Assembly (NCBI RefSeq): GCF_000374365.1
Contig: NZ_KB894120.1
Span: 62,001-126,000 of the forward strand
DNA length: 64,000 nucleotides
Reading direction: 5' to 3'
Origin: Bacteroides gallinarum DSM 18171 = JCM 13658
Lineage (GTDB): Bacteria > Bacteroidota > Bacteroidia > Bacteroidales > Bacteroidaceae
Below the pieces are notes generated by a model. The model worked only from the letters and a program-made list of their open reading frames with translations, made no database searches and was not told where the DNA came from. Within the stretch, counting starts at the first letter, position 1. The number at the start of each line of letters is the position of its first letter. The translations under genes and the position numbers were made by a program. Positions 43,251 to 52,167 of the stretch are shown here, one piece after another.

Positions 43251-44909
43251 ATGAACATCAAAACCCTACTACTCACCCTCTCCTGCTGTACCCTCACCGC
43301 ACAAGCGCAGCATGACGACTTCGGGCAAGACGCCCTTATCAACCCCAGTGCGGCAACCTTCGATTTCAGTATCGCACCGGGTCCCATAAAGCCTACCGAT
43401 GCATCTATTGCAACACACTACCAATGTCCCGAATGGTTCCGCAACGCCAAATTCGGTATCTATATGCACTGGGGAATCAACTCCGTTCCCGGCTACGACG
43501 GACATTACGCACGGTGGATGTACTGGTACCAGGAACCGGATTCCAACTTACGCAAATACCCCATACTGGGTTATAGAACACATGCTCCCAAGGTATACCG
43601 ACATCACCTGAAAACTTACGGACATCCCTCCAAGTTCGGCTACAAAGACTTCATACCGATGTGGAAAGCCGATAAATTCAATGCCGACTCACTGGCGACC
43701 TTCTACAAGGAAATCGGAGCTAAGTTCATCGGTGTAATGGCCGTTCACCACGACAACTTCGACCTATACGACTCAAGCCACCAACCCTGGAATTCCGTAA
43801 ACATGGGTCCCAAGCTGGATATCGTAGGTGCATGGCAGAAAGCATGCAAGAAAGTAGGCGTCCACTTCGCCATTTCCTCCCACCTCAGCAATTACTGCCA
43901 CGAGCACATGTTCTACCAGGGTACCGGTGCCGACCCCGAAGGCGCCTACGCCGGAGTGCCGTACGACTATATGAATCCCGCTTACGAAGGGCTCTACGGT
44001 AAACGCACCCCCGACCGCATCATGCGCCTGGAACCCGAATTCGCCCAGTCATGGTATCTCAGAACCAAAGAACTGATAGATAAATACGAACCCGACCTCC
44101 TCTATTTCGACGGCCCGCTCCCCAACGGCATCTACGGCCTGCAACTGGCGGCGCATTTCTACAACAAAAACCTCTCTCATCAAGGTATCCAGAATGGCGT
44201 ACTTACCATTAAAAGAGTGAGAGACGGCTTTACGATAGACCGTGAATGCTCCGGTGAAGACGATTTGCAGAAAAAGCCGTTCCTGGTGGACACAACCGTC
44301 AACCCCGGCTGGTTCTACATGGGCAATTCACTGAACATCAGTAAAGAAGGAGGAGATGCCGGCATGGCATCCGTAGCCGCAGGAAATACCGAAGACAAAC
44401 TACGTATGACCGCCGGCCAGATTGTAGACAACTTAGTGGACATCGTCAGCAAGAACGGCAATATGATGCTCAATGTAGGCCTCCGTGCCGACGGCAGCCT
44501 GCCCGAAACCTTCCGCAACGAATTAGTAAAGATAGGCAAATGGCTGAAACTGAACGGAGAGGCTATCTACGATACCCGTCCTTTCAAGGTATACGGCGAA
44601 GGAACATTCTCAACCAAAGACCACGGGCAGAAATACGCTGACTATCTATACACATTCACTGCAAAAGACATACGCTTCACCACCAAAAAGAATGCATTAT
44701 ACATCTTTACACTGGACTGGCCGGGAAACAACGAAACAATCAAAATACAGAACCTGAGCAGCAAAGAGCTAAAAAACATACAGTCGGTTTCTTTCCTCGC
44801 CTCGGGAGAAAAAGTGAAATGGAGACAAGACGAAAACGGATTATACATCACAACCCCTGACCGCCCGGCCGGAGAATATGCCTATGTTTTTAAAGTAACA
44901 ACCGACTAA
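43251..44909 (+). CDS. GH29 alpha-L-fucosidase
   Basis: A signal peptide (about 1-20) precedes the catalytic domain with FGIYMHWGINS (His73), VMAVHHDNFDLYDS (His166-His167) and PDLLYFDGPLP, with Asp287 as the expected nucleophile. NMMLNVGLRADGSLP and a C-terminal beta-sandwich follow. At 552 residues it is somewhat longer than the other two GH29 proteins, with extra sequence after the HWG motif. It ends the plus-strand arm; the mirrored cassette begins about 100 bp later. It likely removes a fucose or fucose-like sugar from the imported oligosaccharide. Confidence 0.88.
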   Translation: MNIKTLLLTLSCCTLTAQAQHDDFGQDALINPSAATFDFSIAPGPIKPTDASIATHYQCPEWFRNAKFGIYMHWGINSVPGYDGHYARWMYWYQEPDSNLRKYPILGYRTHAPKVYRHHLKTYGHPSKFGYKDFIPMWKADKFNADSLATFYKEIGAKFIGVMAVHHDNFDLYDSSHQPWNSVNMGPKLDIVGAWQKACKKVGVHFAISSHLSNYCHEHMFYQGTGADPEGAYAGVPYDYMNPAYEGLYGKRTPDRIMRLEPEFAQSWYLRTKELIDKYEPDLLYFDGPLPNGIYGLQLAAHFYNKNLSHQGIQNGVLTIKRVRDGFTIDRECSGEDDLQKKPFLVDTTVNPGWFYMGNSLNISKEGGDAGMASVAAGNTEDKLRMTAGQIVDNLVDIVSKNGNMMLNVGLRADGSLPETFRNELVKIGKWLKLNGEAIYDTRPFKVYGEGTFSTKDHGQKYADYLYTFTAKDIRFTTKKNALYIFTLDWPGNNETIKIQNLSSKELKNIQSVSFLASGEKVKWRQDENGLYITTPDRPAGEYAYVFKVTTD

Positions 44910-45012
44910 ACACAGAGTTTATGAAACACCCGGAACATATTTCCCCTGGACATATAACCAACACCAACATCGCCCTCCCCCGAATTCGGATTACAGATAT
45001 GAGTTATCGCTT

Positions 45013-45034
45013 TTTTGTCGTCACTCGTAACTTT
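45013..45034 (+). repeat. Left terminal inverted repeat of the cassette
   Basis: Its 22 nt match the reverse complement of 48511-48532 at 20 positions; the differences are at nucleotides 8 (G/A) and 17 (A/C). It contains GTCGTCACTCG. Confidence 0.7.
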
Positions 45035-45090
45035 CAGCGATTACCACCTGATAATAAAACAGTTAACAAGTGACGAGAAGCGTTACGACG

Positions 45091-45117
45091 GGTGACGACC
45101 AGGCATCGGTCGTCACC
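45091..45117. repeat. Left hairpin of the GTCGTCACT family
   Basis: GGTGACGACC (45091-45100) pairs perfectly with GGTCGTCACC (45108-45117) around a 7-nt loop, and TGTTTTT follows on the plus strand. It could terminate plus-strand read-through from the GH29 gene and is the counterpart of the hairpin at 48420-48462. Confidence 0.75.
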
Positions 45118-45140
45118 TGTTTTTCATAGTATTATCGCAT

Positions 45141-45764
45141 CTACTGCCCTGTAACCTCCTTATTTACAGCCTTTACGTACACCTTGTGCGACCCCTGCCC
45201 CAATGTCGTCAAAAGCCCCTTCTTCACCAGCAGATTGAGGTCATTCAGCGCCTTATTCTTCAAAAGCCCCGTAATTCCGCTGTAATCCTTGCGGGTAATG
45301 AAAGGATTCGCTTCCAGAAACGCGCACAACCTACGGTAACGCTCCGCACCGCCGATGTCCGCACTATGCCTGAAACCGTACCCTGCCCTGACACGCTCCA
45401 CGAATCCCGCACACTGCTTGCGGAAGCCGGGCGACACCCGGAAACGCACCTTGCCGAAGAATACCGTCTGCGCATGGATTTCTTTCTTATCCATGACGGG
45501 ACGTGCCGCCAGCCCCGCCGAAAAGTAGCCCATATCGCCCAACTGTACATGATGCCCCTCGGACAGATAATAGGAGATGCGGTCTTCCAACGCCGCAAGC
45601 AGCCCCTCGATATCTCCGGGAGTGAAACTGGACGCTTGCGAAATGTCGCTCACCAGACGTCCGGTGGTAATCGTCCCCTTGTTCACGATACGTGGATACA
45701 TAGGTTGTAACTCGCCGTCCCCCTTCGGATTGGGCTTTCTTTGAAAATCATACTCTGCTGCCAT
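45141..45764 (-). CDS. HU-like DNA-binding protein
   Basis: The frame stays open upstream to 45902, but the start is set at the ATG of MAAEYDFQRKPNPKG (45764), the usual beginning of this Bacteroides HU-like family; the extra 46 codons lie in a Cys/Arg-rich non-coding-looking stretch. Residues about 15-130 resemble the HU/IHF fold with an N-terminal extension (ITTGRLVSDISQASSFTPGDIEGLLAAL, then GHHVQLGDMGYFSAGL, and KVRFRVSPGFRKQC). A C-terminal winged-helix-like part (FITRKDYSGITGLLKNKALNDL) follows. It probably binds DNA, perhaps the repeats of its own cassette. It is divergent to the VirE-type gene. Confidence 0.75.
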   Translation of the reverse strand: MAAEYDFQRKPNPKGDGELQPMYPRIVNKGTITTGRLVSDISQASSFTPGDIEGLLAALEDRISYYLSEGHHVQLGDMGYFSAGLAARPVMDKKEIHAQTVFFGKVRFRVSPGFRKQCAGFVERVRAGYGFRHSADIGGAERYRRLCAFLEANPFITRKDYSGITGLLKNKALNDLNLLVKKGLLTTLGQGSHKVYVKAVNKEVTGQ

Positions 45765-46312
45765 TGCTTTTTTGTTTTTAGTTTTTATACATTCGAAATT
45801 CATTACAAGCCGCCCGGCTCTGCACAGGTAACGGACAACCGTTACCGGCGGACTGGAAACAATCCGTGCAAGCCTGTACAATCCACGGTATAACCGGTAC
45901 ACTCCCCCGTGAGCCTCCCCAAGAACCGGAAGGCAAATACCGGTCTGTCCCGTAGTTTTCCTTCTTACAGCCCATGCAAAATGCCGTTATACCGATAGTA
46001 AAACCCCGTTTTGCAGTTGCGGGCTCTCCGGGGGACAACTGCGGGCTGTCGGGCCCGCAACTGCAAACCCTCGGGTTCACAACTGCAAAACGGGGTTTTA
46101 GTACTGGTAAAGATACGAAATACACGAGCCGAAATCAAGTTTTCAACGGTTTATCTTTCAATTTTTCTTATTTATTCCCAGAGGCGGTCGGAGCGGATAA
46201 TTCTCGAAATAAAAGGACGCATTTGCTTGCTTTCAGCCCGTTTTATGCGTACCTTGCAGGAGCTAAGAGAAACGCTCTTGCCTTCAACAATTTTCCAAAC
46301 AAACAACCCCGG
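45765..46312. promoter_or_regulatory. Divergent control region of the HU/VirE cassette
   Basis: This 548-base gap between two divergent genes has no convincing gene. It holds a small palindrome, GGTAACGG/CCGTTACC (45827-45834 and 45839-45846), the large nested inverted repeat at 45999-46100 and, nearer the VirE start, AT-rich sequence where a promoter would be expected. No exact TAnnTTTG box was found. Confidence 0.45.
45999..46100. repeat. 102-bp nested inverted repeat with GCAGTTG/CAACTGC motifs
   Basis: Perfect 21-bp arms lie at 45999-46019 and 46080-46100. Within the loop, a second perfect pair, TGCAGTTGCGGGC (46012-46024) with GCCCGCAACTGCA (46053-46065), overlaps the left arm, so the two hairpins are mutually exclusive. 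A further CAACTGCGGG lies at 46037-46046. It may be a replication or recombination site, or an operator for the HU-like protein. Confidence 0.8.
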
Positions 46313-48412
46313 ATGAAAATAACCTTTATCAAGGAAAACCGTGATGCAGGCACGGAGAGTATCAGCACCTGCGATACGAACGCATTCATCGATAAAATCA
46401 AGTCGGAAACCCAGGCGCGGCATATAAGCGGGCTGCGCTCCATGCTGGAATACACGGCGCATGGCAGTAACGGAGGATATGAGCATATCGACAAGCTGCC
46501 CCGCGTATGCCCCGCCATGGAGTACGGACGGACACGCGGAGGCGAACGGCGGATGAAGCGCTACAACGGCATCGTACTGCTGGAAGCGGGCGGACTTTCC
46601 GGGCTGTCCGAGGCGGAACTCGTGAAAGAGCGGGCGGCACTGCTCCCCCAGACCTATGCAGCCTTTACCGGAAGCAGCGGGCGGAGCGTAAAGATATGGG
46701 CGCTGTTCGCCCTGCCGGACGGCAGCCTGCCCGGGCGGGAAGAGGAAATCAGCCTGTTCCACGCCCATGCTTACCGCATGGCGGTGCAGTGTTACCAACC
46801 CATACTGCCGTTTCCCGTTACGTTGAAAGAACCGTCGCCCGCCGACACTTTCCGCATGACGCTGGACGAAACACCCTATTTCGCCCCCGATGCCGTGCCC
46901 TTCTGCCTGGAACAGCCCCCTACGATGCCCGGCGAGCAGACATTCGGCGAACGCAGGCTGACGGAGAAAAATCCCCTGCAACGGTTACAACCGGGATTTG
47001 AGACCTCGCAGACTTTTACCCTGCTGTTCGAAACGGCGCTGAACCGGGCACTGGACGAAGCGGAGAACTGGCAGCGCGACCGCGACGACTTCCACCCGCT
47101 GCTTATCCCCATAGGCGAGCAATGTTTTAAAAGCGGTATTCCCGAGGAGGAGACCGTGCGGCAAGTGATGATACACTACCACCGCCAGGCGGACGAACAG
47201 ACGGTGCGCACCACGTTGCACAACCTCTACCGCGAATGCCGCGGCTTCGGCAAAAATCCTGTCCTCACCCCCGAACAGCGCACGTCGCTGAAGCTGGACG
47301 AGTTCATGGAACGCCGCTACGAATTCCGGTACAACCAGTTGCTGGGCGACCTGGAATACCGCCAGCGCGACTCCGTCCATTTCTATTTCCATGTAATAGA
47401 CCAGCGTGCACGCAACAGCGTGGCAATGGATGCCTTGCAGGAGGGGTTGCGCGTGTGGGACAGGGATGTGAGCCGTTACCTTACATCCAACCGCGTGCCG
47501 CTGTACAATCCGGTAGAGGAGTACTTGTACGGAGTAGGTCGCTGGGACGGCAAAGACCGTATCCGTGCGCTGGCCGACCTGGTTCCCTGCAACAATCCGC
47601 ACTGGCGGGAGCTGTTCTACCGCTGGTTCCTGAACATGGTGGCGCACTGGCGCGGGCTCGGCAACAAGATGCACGCCAACAGCACCTCGCCGTTGCTAAT
47701 CGGTGCGCAAGGATACCGGAAGTCTACCTTCTGCCGTATCATCCTGCCGCCCGAACTGCGCTTCGGCTACACGGACAGCCTCGACTTCGGAAGCAAGCGG
47801 GATGCGGAGATGTACTTGGGACGTTTCCTGCTGGTGAATATCGACGAGTTCGACCAGGTGGGCGCAAACCGCCAGGGATTTCTGAAACATCTCCTGCAAA
47901 AGCCTGTCGCCAACCTGCGCAAGCCTTACGGGAGTAGCATCGGGGAGATAAGGCGCTACGCCTCATTCATCGGCACGAGCAACCACAAGGACTTACTGGC
48001 GGACAGCAGCGGAAGCCGCCGTTTCGTCTGTGTGGAGGTAACGGCTCCTATCGACACGAACGTAACGGTAAACTACCGCCAACTCTACGCACAGGCCATG
48101 CAAGCGGTACGAAGCGGCGAGCGTTACTGGTTCGACGACACGGACGAAGCGATTTTAAAGGAAACGAACCGTGAATTCGAGCAAATCAGCCCGATAGAGC
48201 AGTTGTTCCATTGTTACTTCCGTTTACCGGAACACGGAGAGAAGGGAGAATGGATATCACCGGTACAGATATTGGAATACCTGCATTCCAAAAGCAGCGA
48301 CATAAAACTGACGGACGGGTATGCAAAGCATTTCGGGCGGGTGTTGAAGAAGAACGGGCTGGAGAGCAAACACACGAACAAAGGGATTGTATATCGGATT
48401 GTAAGGTCTTGA
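46313..48412 (+). CDS. VirE/BT4734-type protein: primase-like N-domain, P-loop NTPase, DUF3874-like C-terminus
   Basis: The start is MKITFIKENRD at 46313. The frame is open back to 45974, but that would translate the large inverted repeat, and family members begin at this position. The N-terminal part (about 1-210) resembles the BT4734-like/VirE_N primase-like domain; the expected acidic DxD strand reads LLEAGGL, so primase activity is doubtful. The middle is a VirE-type P-loop NTPase with Walker A GAQGYRKST (Gly464-Thr472) and Walker B LLVNIDEFD (Asp511, Glu512). The last part (ISPIEQLFHCYF, KHFGRVLKKNGL) fits a DUF3874-like DNA-binding end. A role in DNA replication or mobilisation of the cassette is inference. 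Confidence 0.8.
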   Translation: MKITFIKENRDAGTESISTCDTNAFIDKIKSETQARHISGLRSMLEYTAHGSNGGYEHIDKLPRVCPAMEYGRTRGGERRMKRYNGIVLLEAGGLSGLSEAELVKERAALLPQTYAAFTGSSGRSVKIWALFALPDGSLPGREEEISLFHAHAYRMAVQCYQPILPFPVTLKEPSPADTFRMTLDETPYFAPDAVPFCLEQPPTMPGEQTFGERRLTEKNPLQRLQPGFETSQTFTLLFETALNRALDEAENWQRDRDDFHPLLIPIGEQCFKSGIPEEETVRQVMIHYHRQADEQTVRTTLHNLYRECRGFGKNPVLTPEQRTSLKLDEFMERRYEFRYNQLLGDLEYRQRDSVHFYFHVIDQRARNSVAMDALQEGLRVWDRDVSRYLTSNRVPLYNPVEEYLYGVGRWDGKDRIRALADLVPCNNPHWRELFYRWFLNMVAHWRGLGNKMHANSTSPLLIGAQGYRKSTFCRIILPPELRFGYTDSLDFGSKRDAEMYLGRFLLVNIDEFDQVGANRQGFLKHLLQKPVANLRKPYGSSIGEIRRYASFIGTSNHKDLLADSSGSRRFVCVEVTAPIDTNVTVNYRQLYAQAMQAVRSGERYWFDDTDEAILKETNREFEQISPIEQLFHCYFRLPEHGEKGEWISPVQILEYLHSKSSDIKLTDGYAKHFGRVLKKNGLESKHTNKGIVYRIVRS

Positions 48413-48419
48413 TATTTTA

Positions 48420-48462
48420 TTTTTATAAGTGACGACCGAGGTCCGGTCGTCACTTATAAAAA
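48420..48462. repeat. Right hairpin of the GTCGTCACT family, bidirectional terminator-like
   Basis: Perfect 19-bp arms (48420-48438 and 48444-48462) around a 5-nt loop start with TTTTT and end with AAAAA, 7 bp after the VirE stop codon. It contains the same GTGACGAC core as the left-end hairpin. Confidence 0.85.
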
Positions 48463-48510
48463 CAGTTGTCGTCACTCGATAATCAACTATCTATTAATGT
48501 ATTACATCAT

Positions 48511-48532
48511 AAAGTGACGAGTGATGACAAAA
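48511..48532 (-). repeat. Right terminal inverted repeat of the cassette
   Basis: It is the reverse-complement partner of 45013-45034 (20 of 22 positions identical) and carries GTGACGAG and TGATGACAAAA. Confidence 0.7.
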
Positions 48533-48584
48533 TCATTGTTATTTTACATCGGAGATTCCTCCGATACCTTCATTTATCAATATA

Positions 48585-48620
48585 ATACGGGCGGTACGAC
48601 AAGCATCATACCGCCCGTAT
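48585..48620 (-). terminator. Terminator-like hairpin at the end of the minus-strand arm
   Basis: ATACGGGCGGTA (48585-48596) pairs perfectly with TACCGCCCGTAT (48609-48620), 20 bp beyond the stop of the last minus-strand gene. A smaller hairpin, ATCGGAG/CTCCGAT, lies at 48548-48565. Confidence 0.7.
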
Positions 48621-48639
48621 ATAAAATCAACGTGTCAAG

Positions 48640-50364
48640 TTAAAATGTTAAAACAGCACGGGCATGACGTCCGTCATTTGTTTTCCAGGCAGCTGTTTGC
48701 CCGTAATTTTTGGCCGATGTCGATAATCCGACACGGTACAGCTTCCCAATATCCGCCGCTTTGGTCTTTTCAACGCTACTCGACCAATAGAATTGCTCGC
48801 CGTCCAAAGAGAAAGCCTCGGCCACCCCTGCATCGATAAGAGTTTGCATAGACTTCCCGACAGCCAGCAGTTCAACATCGGTAACTACTCCGTTTTCAAC
48901 CTTTACCTCGGCATATTCTTCCGCCAGTACAAGATATTGCTTCACAGCTCCCCAATACCAACCGCTGGTATTGGCAGGCGCTTTCGTCGCTTCAGCCTCC
49001 TCGTAACTGATAATCGCCTGCGCTATCGGATAATCGGGCAATACAATGCTTTCGGATTTAAACGCTTCCGTATTCCCGAATCCCCGTATATCTGTTTTTC
49101 CGTCATTCAATCTGCTACCCGGTTCCCCGTTTACATCAAGAGCCTCCACTTTTGCAGGGGCAATTCTCGTATTCCCGTCAACAATATCTTTAAGAGCTAT
49201 TACCCAGCCGTTCACTTCTTGCAGTTTCTGAACCCCATTAGCGGCAAGATAATTTTCCGCCCTGTCGCCGGAAGCTTTGCCGTCATCATGAGCCACCGCA
49301 AACACGATACCGATACACGAGTTGCCGCTGTCTTCAATGTAAGATGACGAATACGTGCCGTCCGCATAAAAGAAATCACCTACCTTTGCCTTGAGCGGCC
49401 TTGTAGCAATCTCTACACTACCCGAAACCCAGTCATCGACATCGATGTCGTAAGTTATATCGAACTCGGTATCCTCTATCGGAGATTCCGCCATCATATT
49501 ACCGCTGACTTTAATATGCTGGTTACGTATAACAGGTATCAGGCCTGCCGGAACAATAACATGCTGTACACCCTGCTTGGTGGTAAAGCTCAAATGTATC
49601 TCGCCCATATTACGGTCTTCCCCGTCGGCAAAAACATAGGTAGAGAATAAGGTACCGTCCGGTGTCATTTCCGGATTGAAATCCGAAACTGCGTAATTGA
49701 CCGCCACCGCATCTTCTATCACCCTACCGCTACCGGCGTCGAATTTCGCAGCGGCTTCGTAGGATACAGTCAGTCCCCATAACAAATTGAACTCCCGCAA
49801 ATTTTTCTCTAAAACACTTATTTTGGTAAAAGGGCGGAGTAGCTCCGGTTCCAGCACAAGTGCCTCACCGTCTTTTTTCTGTATCTCGCCACTGTAATAA
49901 AAAGCATCGCAAGCCTCATTATCAATCAGGCTATTCATGTCTTTCACCGTAATATTCCTCAAATCGGAAGTGTCATAATACTTATCTGCATAACGGGAGG
50001 TCCCGCCTTCCGTACGGGTGGCAACAGCAGCATCCGCATCGATATAATCCACCCACATCAGACAGTCATAAGAACCGGCATCGACAGCTATATCCAAAGA
50101 CAACTTAGCCGGTTCCGCAACCGGTTCCGCCACGACTTCACTATGACAGACCGTTTCCGCGTTTTCTCCTTTAGTCCGAAGTTCGAGAATACAACGCAAT
50201 TTATGTCCGGCAATATCGGGCTGCCCGGTAGCAATACTTGCCGGAAGAACAGCAGATACATACATCCGGCCGACATCTCCGCCTGATGTGTTATCATCGT
50301 CACTGCACGAAACAAATAAGCTCATGCAGAAAAAAAGTATCAAACCTAAAAAATTCTTTTTCAT
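48640..50364 (-). CDS. DUF6562-type lipoprotein with C-terminal DUF1566-like module
   Basis: A lipoprotein signal ends at Cys20 and is followed by Ser-Asp-Asp-Asp, an acidic stretch typical of surface export. The first half has the family blocks HKLRCILEL, YDCLMWVDYID, KYYDTSDLRNITVKDM, DAFYYSGEI and LRPFTKISV. The C-terminal module begins near GDFFYADGTYSSSY and has SGWYWGAVKQY, FYWSSSVEK and a final HARAVLTF strand, resembling DUF1566/Lcl-like domains. It is the last gene of the minus-strand operon, after a second family member. Glycan binding at the cell surface is inference. Confidence 0.62.
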   Translation of the reverse strand: MKKNFLGLILFFCMSLFVSCSDDDNTSGGDVGRMYVSAVLPASIATGQPDIAGHKLRCILELRTKGENAETVCHSEVVAEPVAEPAKLSLDIAVDAGSYDCLMWVDYIDADAAVATRTEGGTSRYADKYYDTSDLRNITVKDMNSLIDNEACDAFYYSGEIQKKDGEALVLEPELLRPFTKISVLEKNLREFNLLWGLTVSYEAAAKFDAGSGRVIEDAVAVNYAVSDFNPEMTPDGTLFSTYVFADGEDRNMGEIHLSFTTKQGVQHVIVPAGLIPVIRNQHIKVSGNMMAESPIEDTEFDITYDIDVDDWVSGSVEIATRPLKAKVGDFFYADGTYSSSYIEDSGNSCIGIVFAVAHDDGKASGDRAENYLAANGVQKLQEVNGWVIALKDIVDGNTRIAPAKVEALDVNGEPGSRLNDGKTDIRGFGNTEAFKSESIVLPDYPIAQAIISYEEAEATKAPANTSGWYWGAVKQYLVLAEEYAEVKVENGVVTDVELLAVGKSMQTLIDAGVAEAFSLDGEQFYWSSSVEKTKAADIGKLYRVGLSTSAKNYGQTAAWKTNDGRHARAVLTF

Positions 50365-50390
50365 ATTCAGTACAAAGTTTTAATCAGGAT

Positions 50391-52142
50391 TTATTTTATA
50401 ATTGTCAGGAAAGGACGAATGATACCTTGAGTTTTATAATTAGGCTTCGGGTAAAGGGATGTTACCTGTTCAGCTCCCACTTGTATAGCCATAGGCATGG
50501 CATCATTACTCAAAGAGCTGGTATAAACATAATATCCTTTCGCATTCTCATTGGCAGGAAAATTCGTTGCTATCCCCATATCGATTGCCGTGAGAAGAGC
50601 TTCCAGCAACAACATGTCCTCATTTATATTCTCTGCTCCCCATTGCACATTATCAGCATAATCCTTGTCCGTTTCTTTTAGAGTAAAGCCATAACATTTT
50701 CCCACAGCTTCGTACAACTGCCCTGAAGCAGGAATATACCAACCGCTGGAATTTTGAGGTTTTTCAGCAGTTTCTTTCCATTGTTCGAACACCAGCAAAG
50801 CCGGATAATGCTTTTTGTCGGTGGCTGCCGAATACGACGGCTCGGTTAATATTGCATGGGTAGCTCCGTATCCGTCATATTTTGTCCAGTCCGGGTCATT
50901 ACCTTTAGTAAATACGGTAACTGCATCATCTTTGCCTCCTCCGCCTTCTTTTTGCATATAAAAATAAGGACGGGAATTGTTAAGCAAATACCGTGAGTTT
51001 TCTTCCGGAAAGAGCTCTGCGGGAATACCTGTATTTTTAAGCGCCATCACATAGCCTCTGATAGACTTTCCTCCGGCTTCCACCCCATAATTACCGGTAT
51101 TATCTTCCGGATGTACACCTACCGCGTATACGATACCCACACAATTATCCTTATTGCTTTCAGTCAGCTCGCTACTCCATGTACCATCGATAAAGAAATA
51201 ATCGCCTACATGCAATTCATCACCCGGTACCGGTTCGGGTTCGGGTTCGATTCCGCCTCCGCTAATCAGGTTTCCGCCGGCAACCAGTTGCTGATTGCGT
51301 TTTAATGTAATACTCCCTTCCGGAATTTCGCATTTGACCGTTCCGCTTTCCGTCTTAAACGAAAGAATGGCGCTGCCCATGGAGAAGCCTATGGAAGGAG
51401 TGAATATGTACCCGGTAAATAAAATTTGAGAATTGTCCTCCGGAGCAAAACTCTTATCATACACCGCGGCCAGCATTTCAGTTCCAGGCTCTCCCGTAGC
51501 AACGTTGAATGTCTTAGGCATTTCATAGTTAACTCTTAAATGTTCCAAACCGGCAAATTTACCGGCTTCATTCTCCTTTACAATCAGCTTTGCGAAAGGA
51601 CGTACGAGTTTTACCGCTTTTTGCACAGCCGATTCGCTTTTCTTCAACTCCATATTCATGTAAAAGCCATCGCAAAGTTCGGTATCGAAAAGCATAGAGC
51701 CGCCTGCATCCTTCACCGTTATCTCATTCAGATTGGATGTATCGTAGTAAGTATCTTCAAAATGGGTATAAGTAATGTCATCTGCAACCGTCACTTCCGT
51801 AATGGCGGCATCTGCCCGTATAAAGTCCGCCCATACCAGGCAGTTGTAGTCACCCGGTTTCAATGCAAAATCGAATGTAGGGATAGTACCGCCTTCCACC
51901 GCTATTTCCTTGCGATATTTCAGGTCGGGATTTCTGTCCGCCTCCCAAACTTCTATGATGCACCGCAATTTATGAGTTGCGGGGACTTCTATTTGCGCAC
52001 GGGTAGCCGCGACATCTCCCGGAAGTTCTGCCGATATACTGACACGCTCGCCCCCGGCACTCTTGTTCACCATTTCCTCTTGATTGCATGAAACCGATAA
52101 AGCCATGAATATCAAGGCCGTTATAATATACAGTTTTTTCAT
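50391..52142 (-). CDS. DUF6562-type lipoprotein with C-terminal DUF1566-like module
   Basis: The start is taken as MKKLYIIT at 52142, which gives a clean lipoprotein signal ending at Cys19 (LSVSCNQEE). In-frame ATGs at 52148 and 52163 would only add residues before it. Family blocks are HKLRCIIEV, YNCLVWADFI, TYYDTSNLNEITVKD, LCDGFYMNMEL and VRPFAKLIV. After a Pro/Glu-rich spacer (PEPEPVPGDE) the C-terminal module runs from GDYFFIDGTW through SGWYIPASGQL and YYVYTSSLS to IIRPFLTIIK. It lies between the lyase at 52168 and its paralog at 48640, so all three are probably cotranscribed and act together on one glycan. Confidence 0.62.
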   Translation of the reverse strand: MKKLYIITALIFMALSVSCNQEEMVNKSAGGERVSISAELPGDVAATRAQIEVPATHKLRCIIEVWEADRNPDLKYRKEIAVEGGTIPTFDFALKPGDYNCLVWADFIRADAAITEVTVADDITYTHFEDTYYDTSNLNEITVKDAGGSMLFDTELCDGFYMNMELKKSESAVQKAVKLVRPFAKLIVKENEAGKFAGLEHLRVNYEMPKTFNVATGEPGTEMLAAVYDKSFAPEDNSQILFTGYIFTPSIGFSMGSAILSFKTESGTVKCEIPEGSITLKRNQQLVAGGNLISGGGIEPEPEPVPGDELHVGDYFFIDGTWSSELTESNKDNCVGIVYAVGVHPEDNTGNYGVEAGGKSIRGYVMALKNTGIPAELFPEENSRYLLNNSRPYFYMQKEGGGGKDDAVTVFTKGNDPDWTKYDGYGATHAILTEPSYSAATDKKHYPALLVFEQWKETAEKPQNSSGWYIPASGQLYEAVGKCYGFTLKETDKDYADNVQWGAENINEDMLLLEALLTAIDMGIATNFPANENAKGYYVYTSSLSNDAMPMAIQVGAEQVTSLYPKPNYKTQGIIRPFLTIIK

Positions 52143-52167
52143 ATCCATAAAATTAAATGTCACATAC

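Larger units (their letters stand above)
45013..48532. mobile_element. Candidate two-gene element with mirror-image ends
   Basis: This segment of about 3.5 kb lies exactly between the two convergent PUL arms. Its outer ends are 22-nt inverted repeats (45013-45034 and 48511-48532) matching at 20 positions. Inside each end are an inner GTCGTCACT-type motif (45069 on the minus strand; 48468 on the plus strand) and a hairpin made of the same motif (45091-45117; 48420-48462). Between them are an HU-like gene on the minus strand and a VirE-type NTPase on the plus strand, divergent around a 102-bp inverted repeat. No transposase, integrase or target-site duplication was seen. Similar HU/VirE gene pairs are known in Bacteroides genomes, but mobility is inference. 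Confidence 0.45.

Noticed and set aside
45765-45902. 46-codon N-terminal extension of the HU-like frame
   Set aside because: The extension is Arg/Cys/Tyr-rich and unlike the family. The MAAEYDF start is the natural one.
45974-46312. N-terminal extension of the VirE-type frame back to 45974
   Set aside because: It would translate the 102-bp inverted repeat, has no domain, and family members start at MKITFIKENRD.
44910-48639. Target-site duplication or an insertion sequence around the HU/VirE cassette
   Set aside because: No direct repeat could be found next to the terminal repeats, and no transposase motif is present. Mobility remains a hypothesis only.
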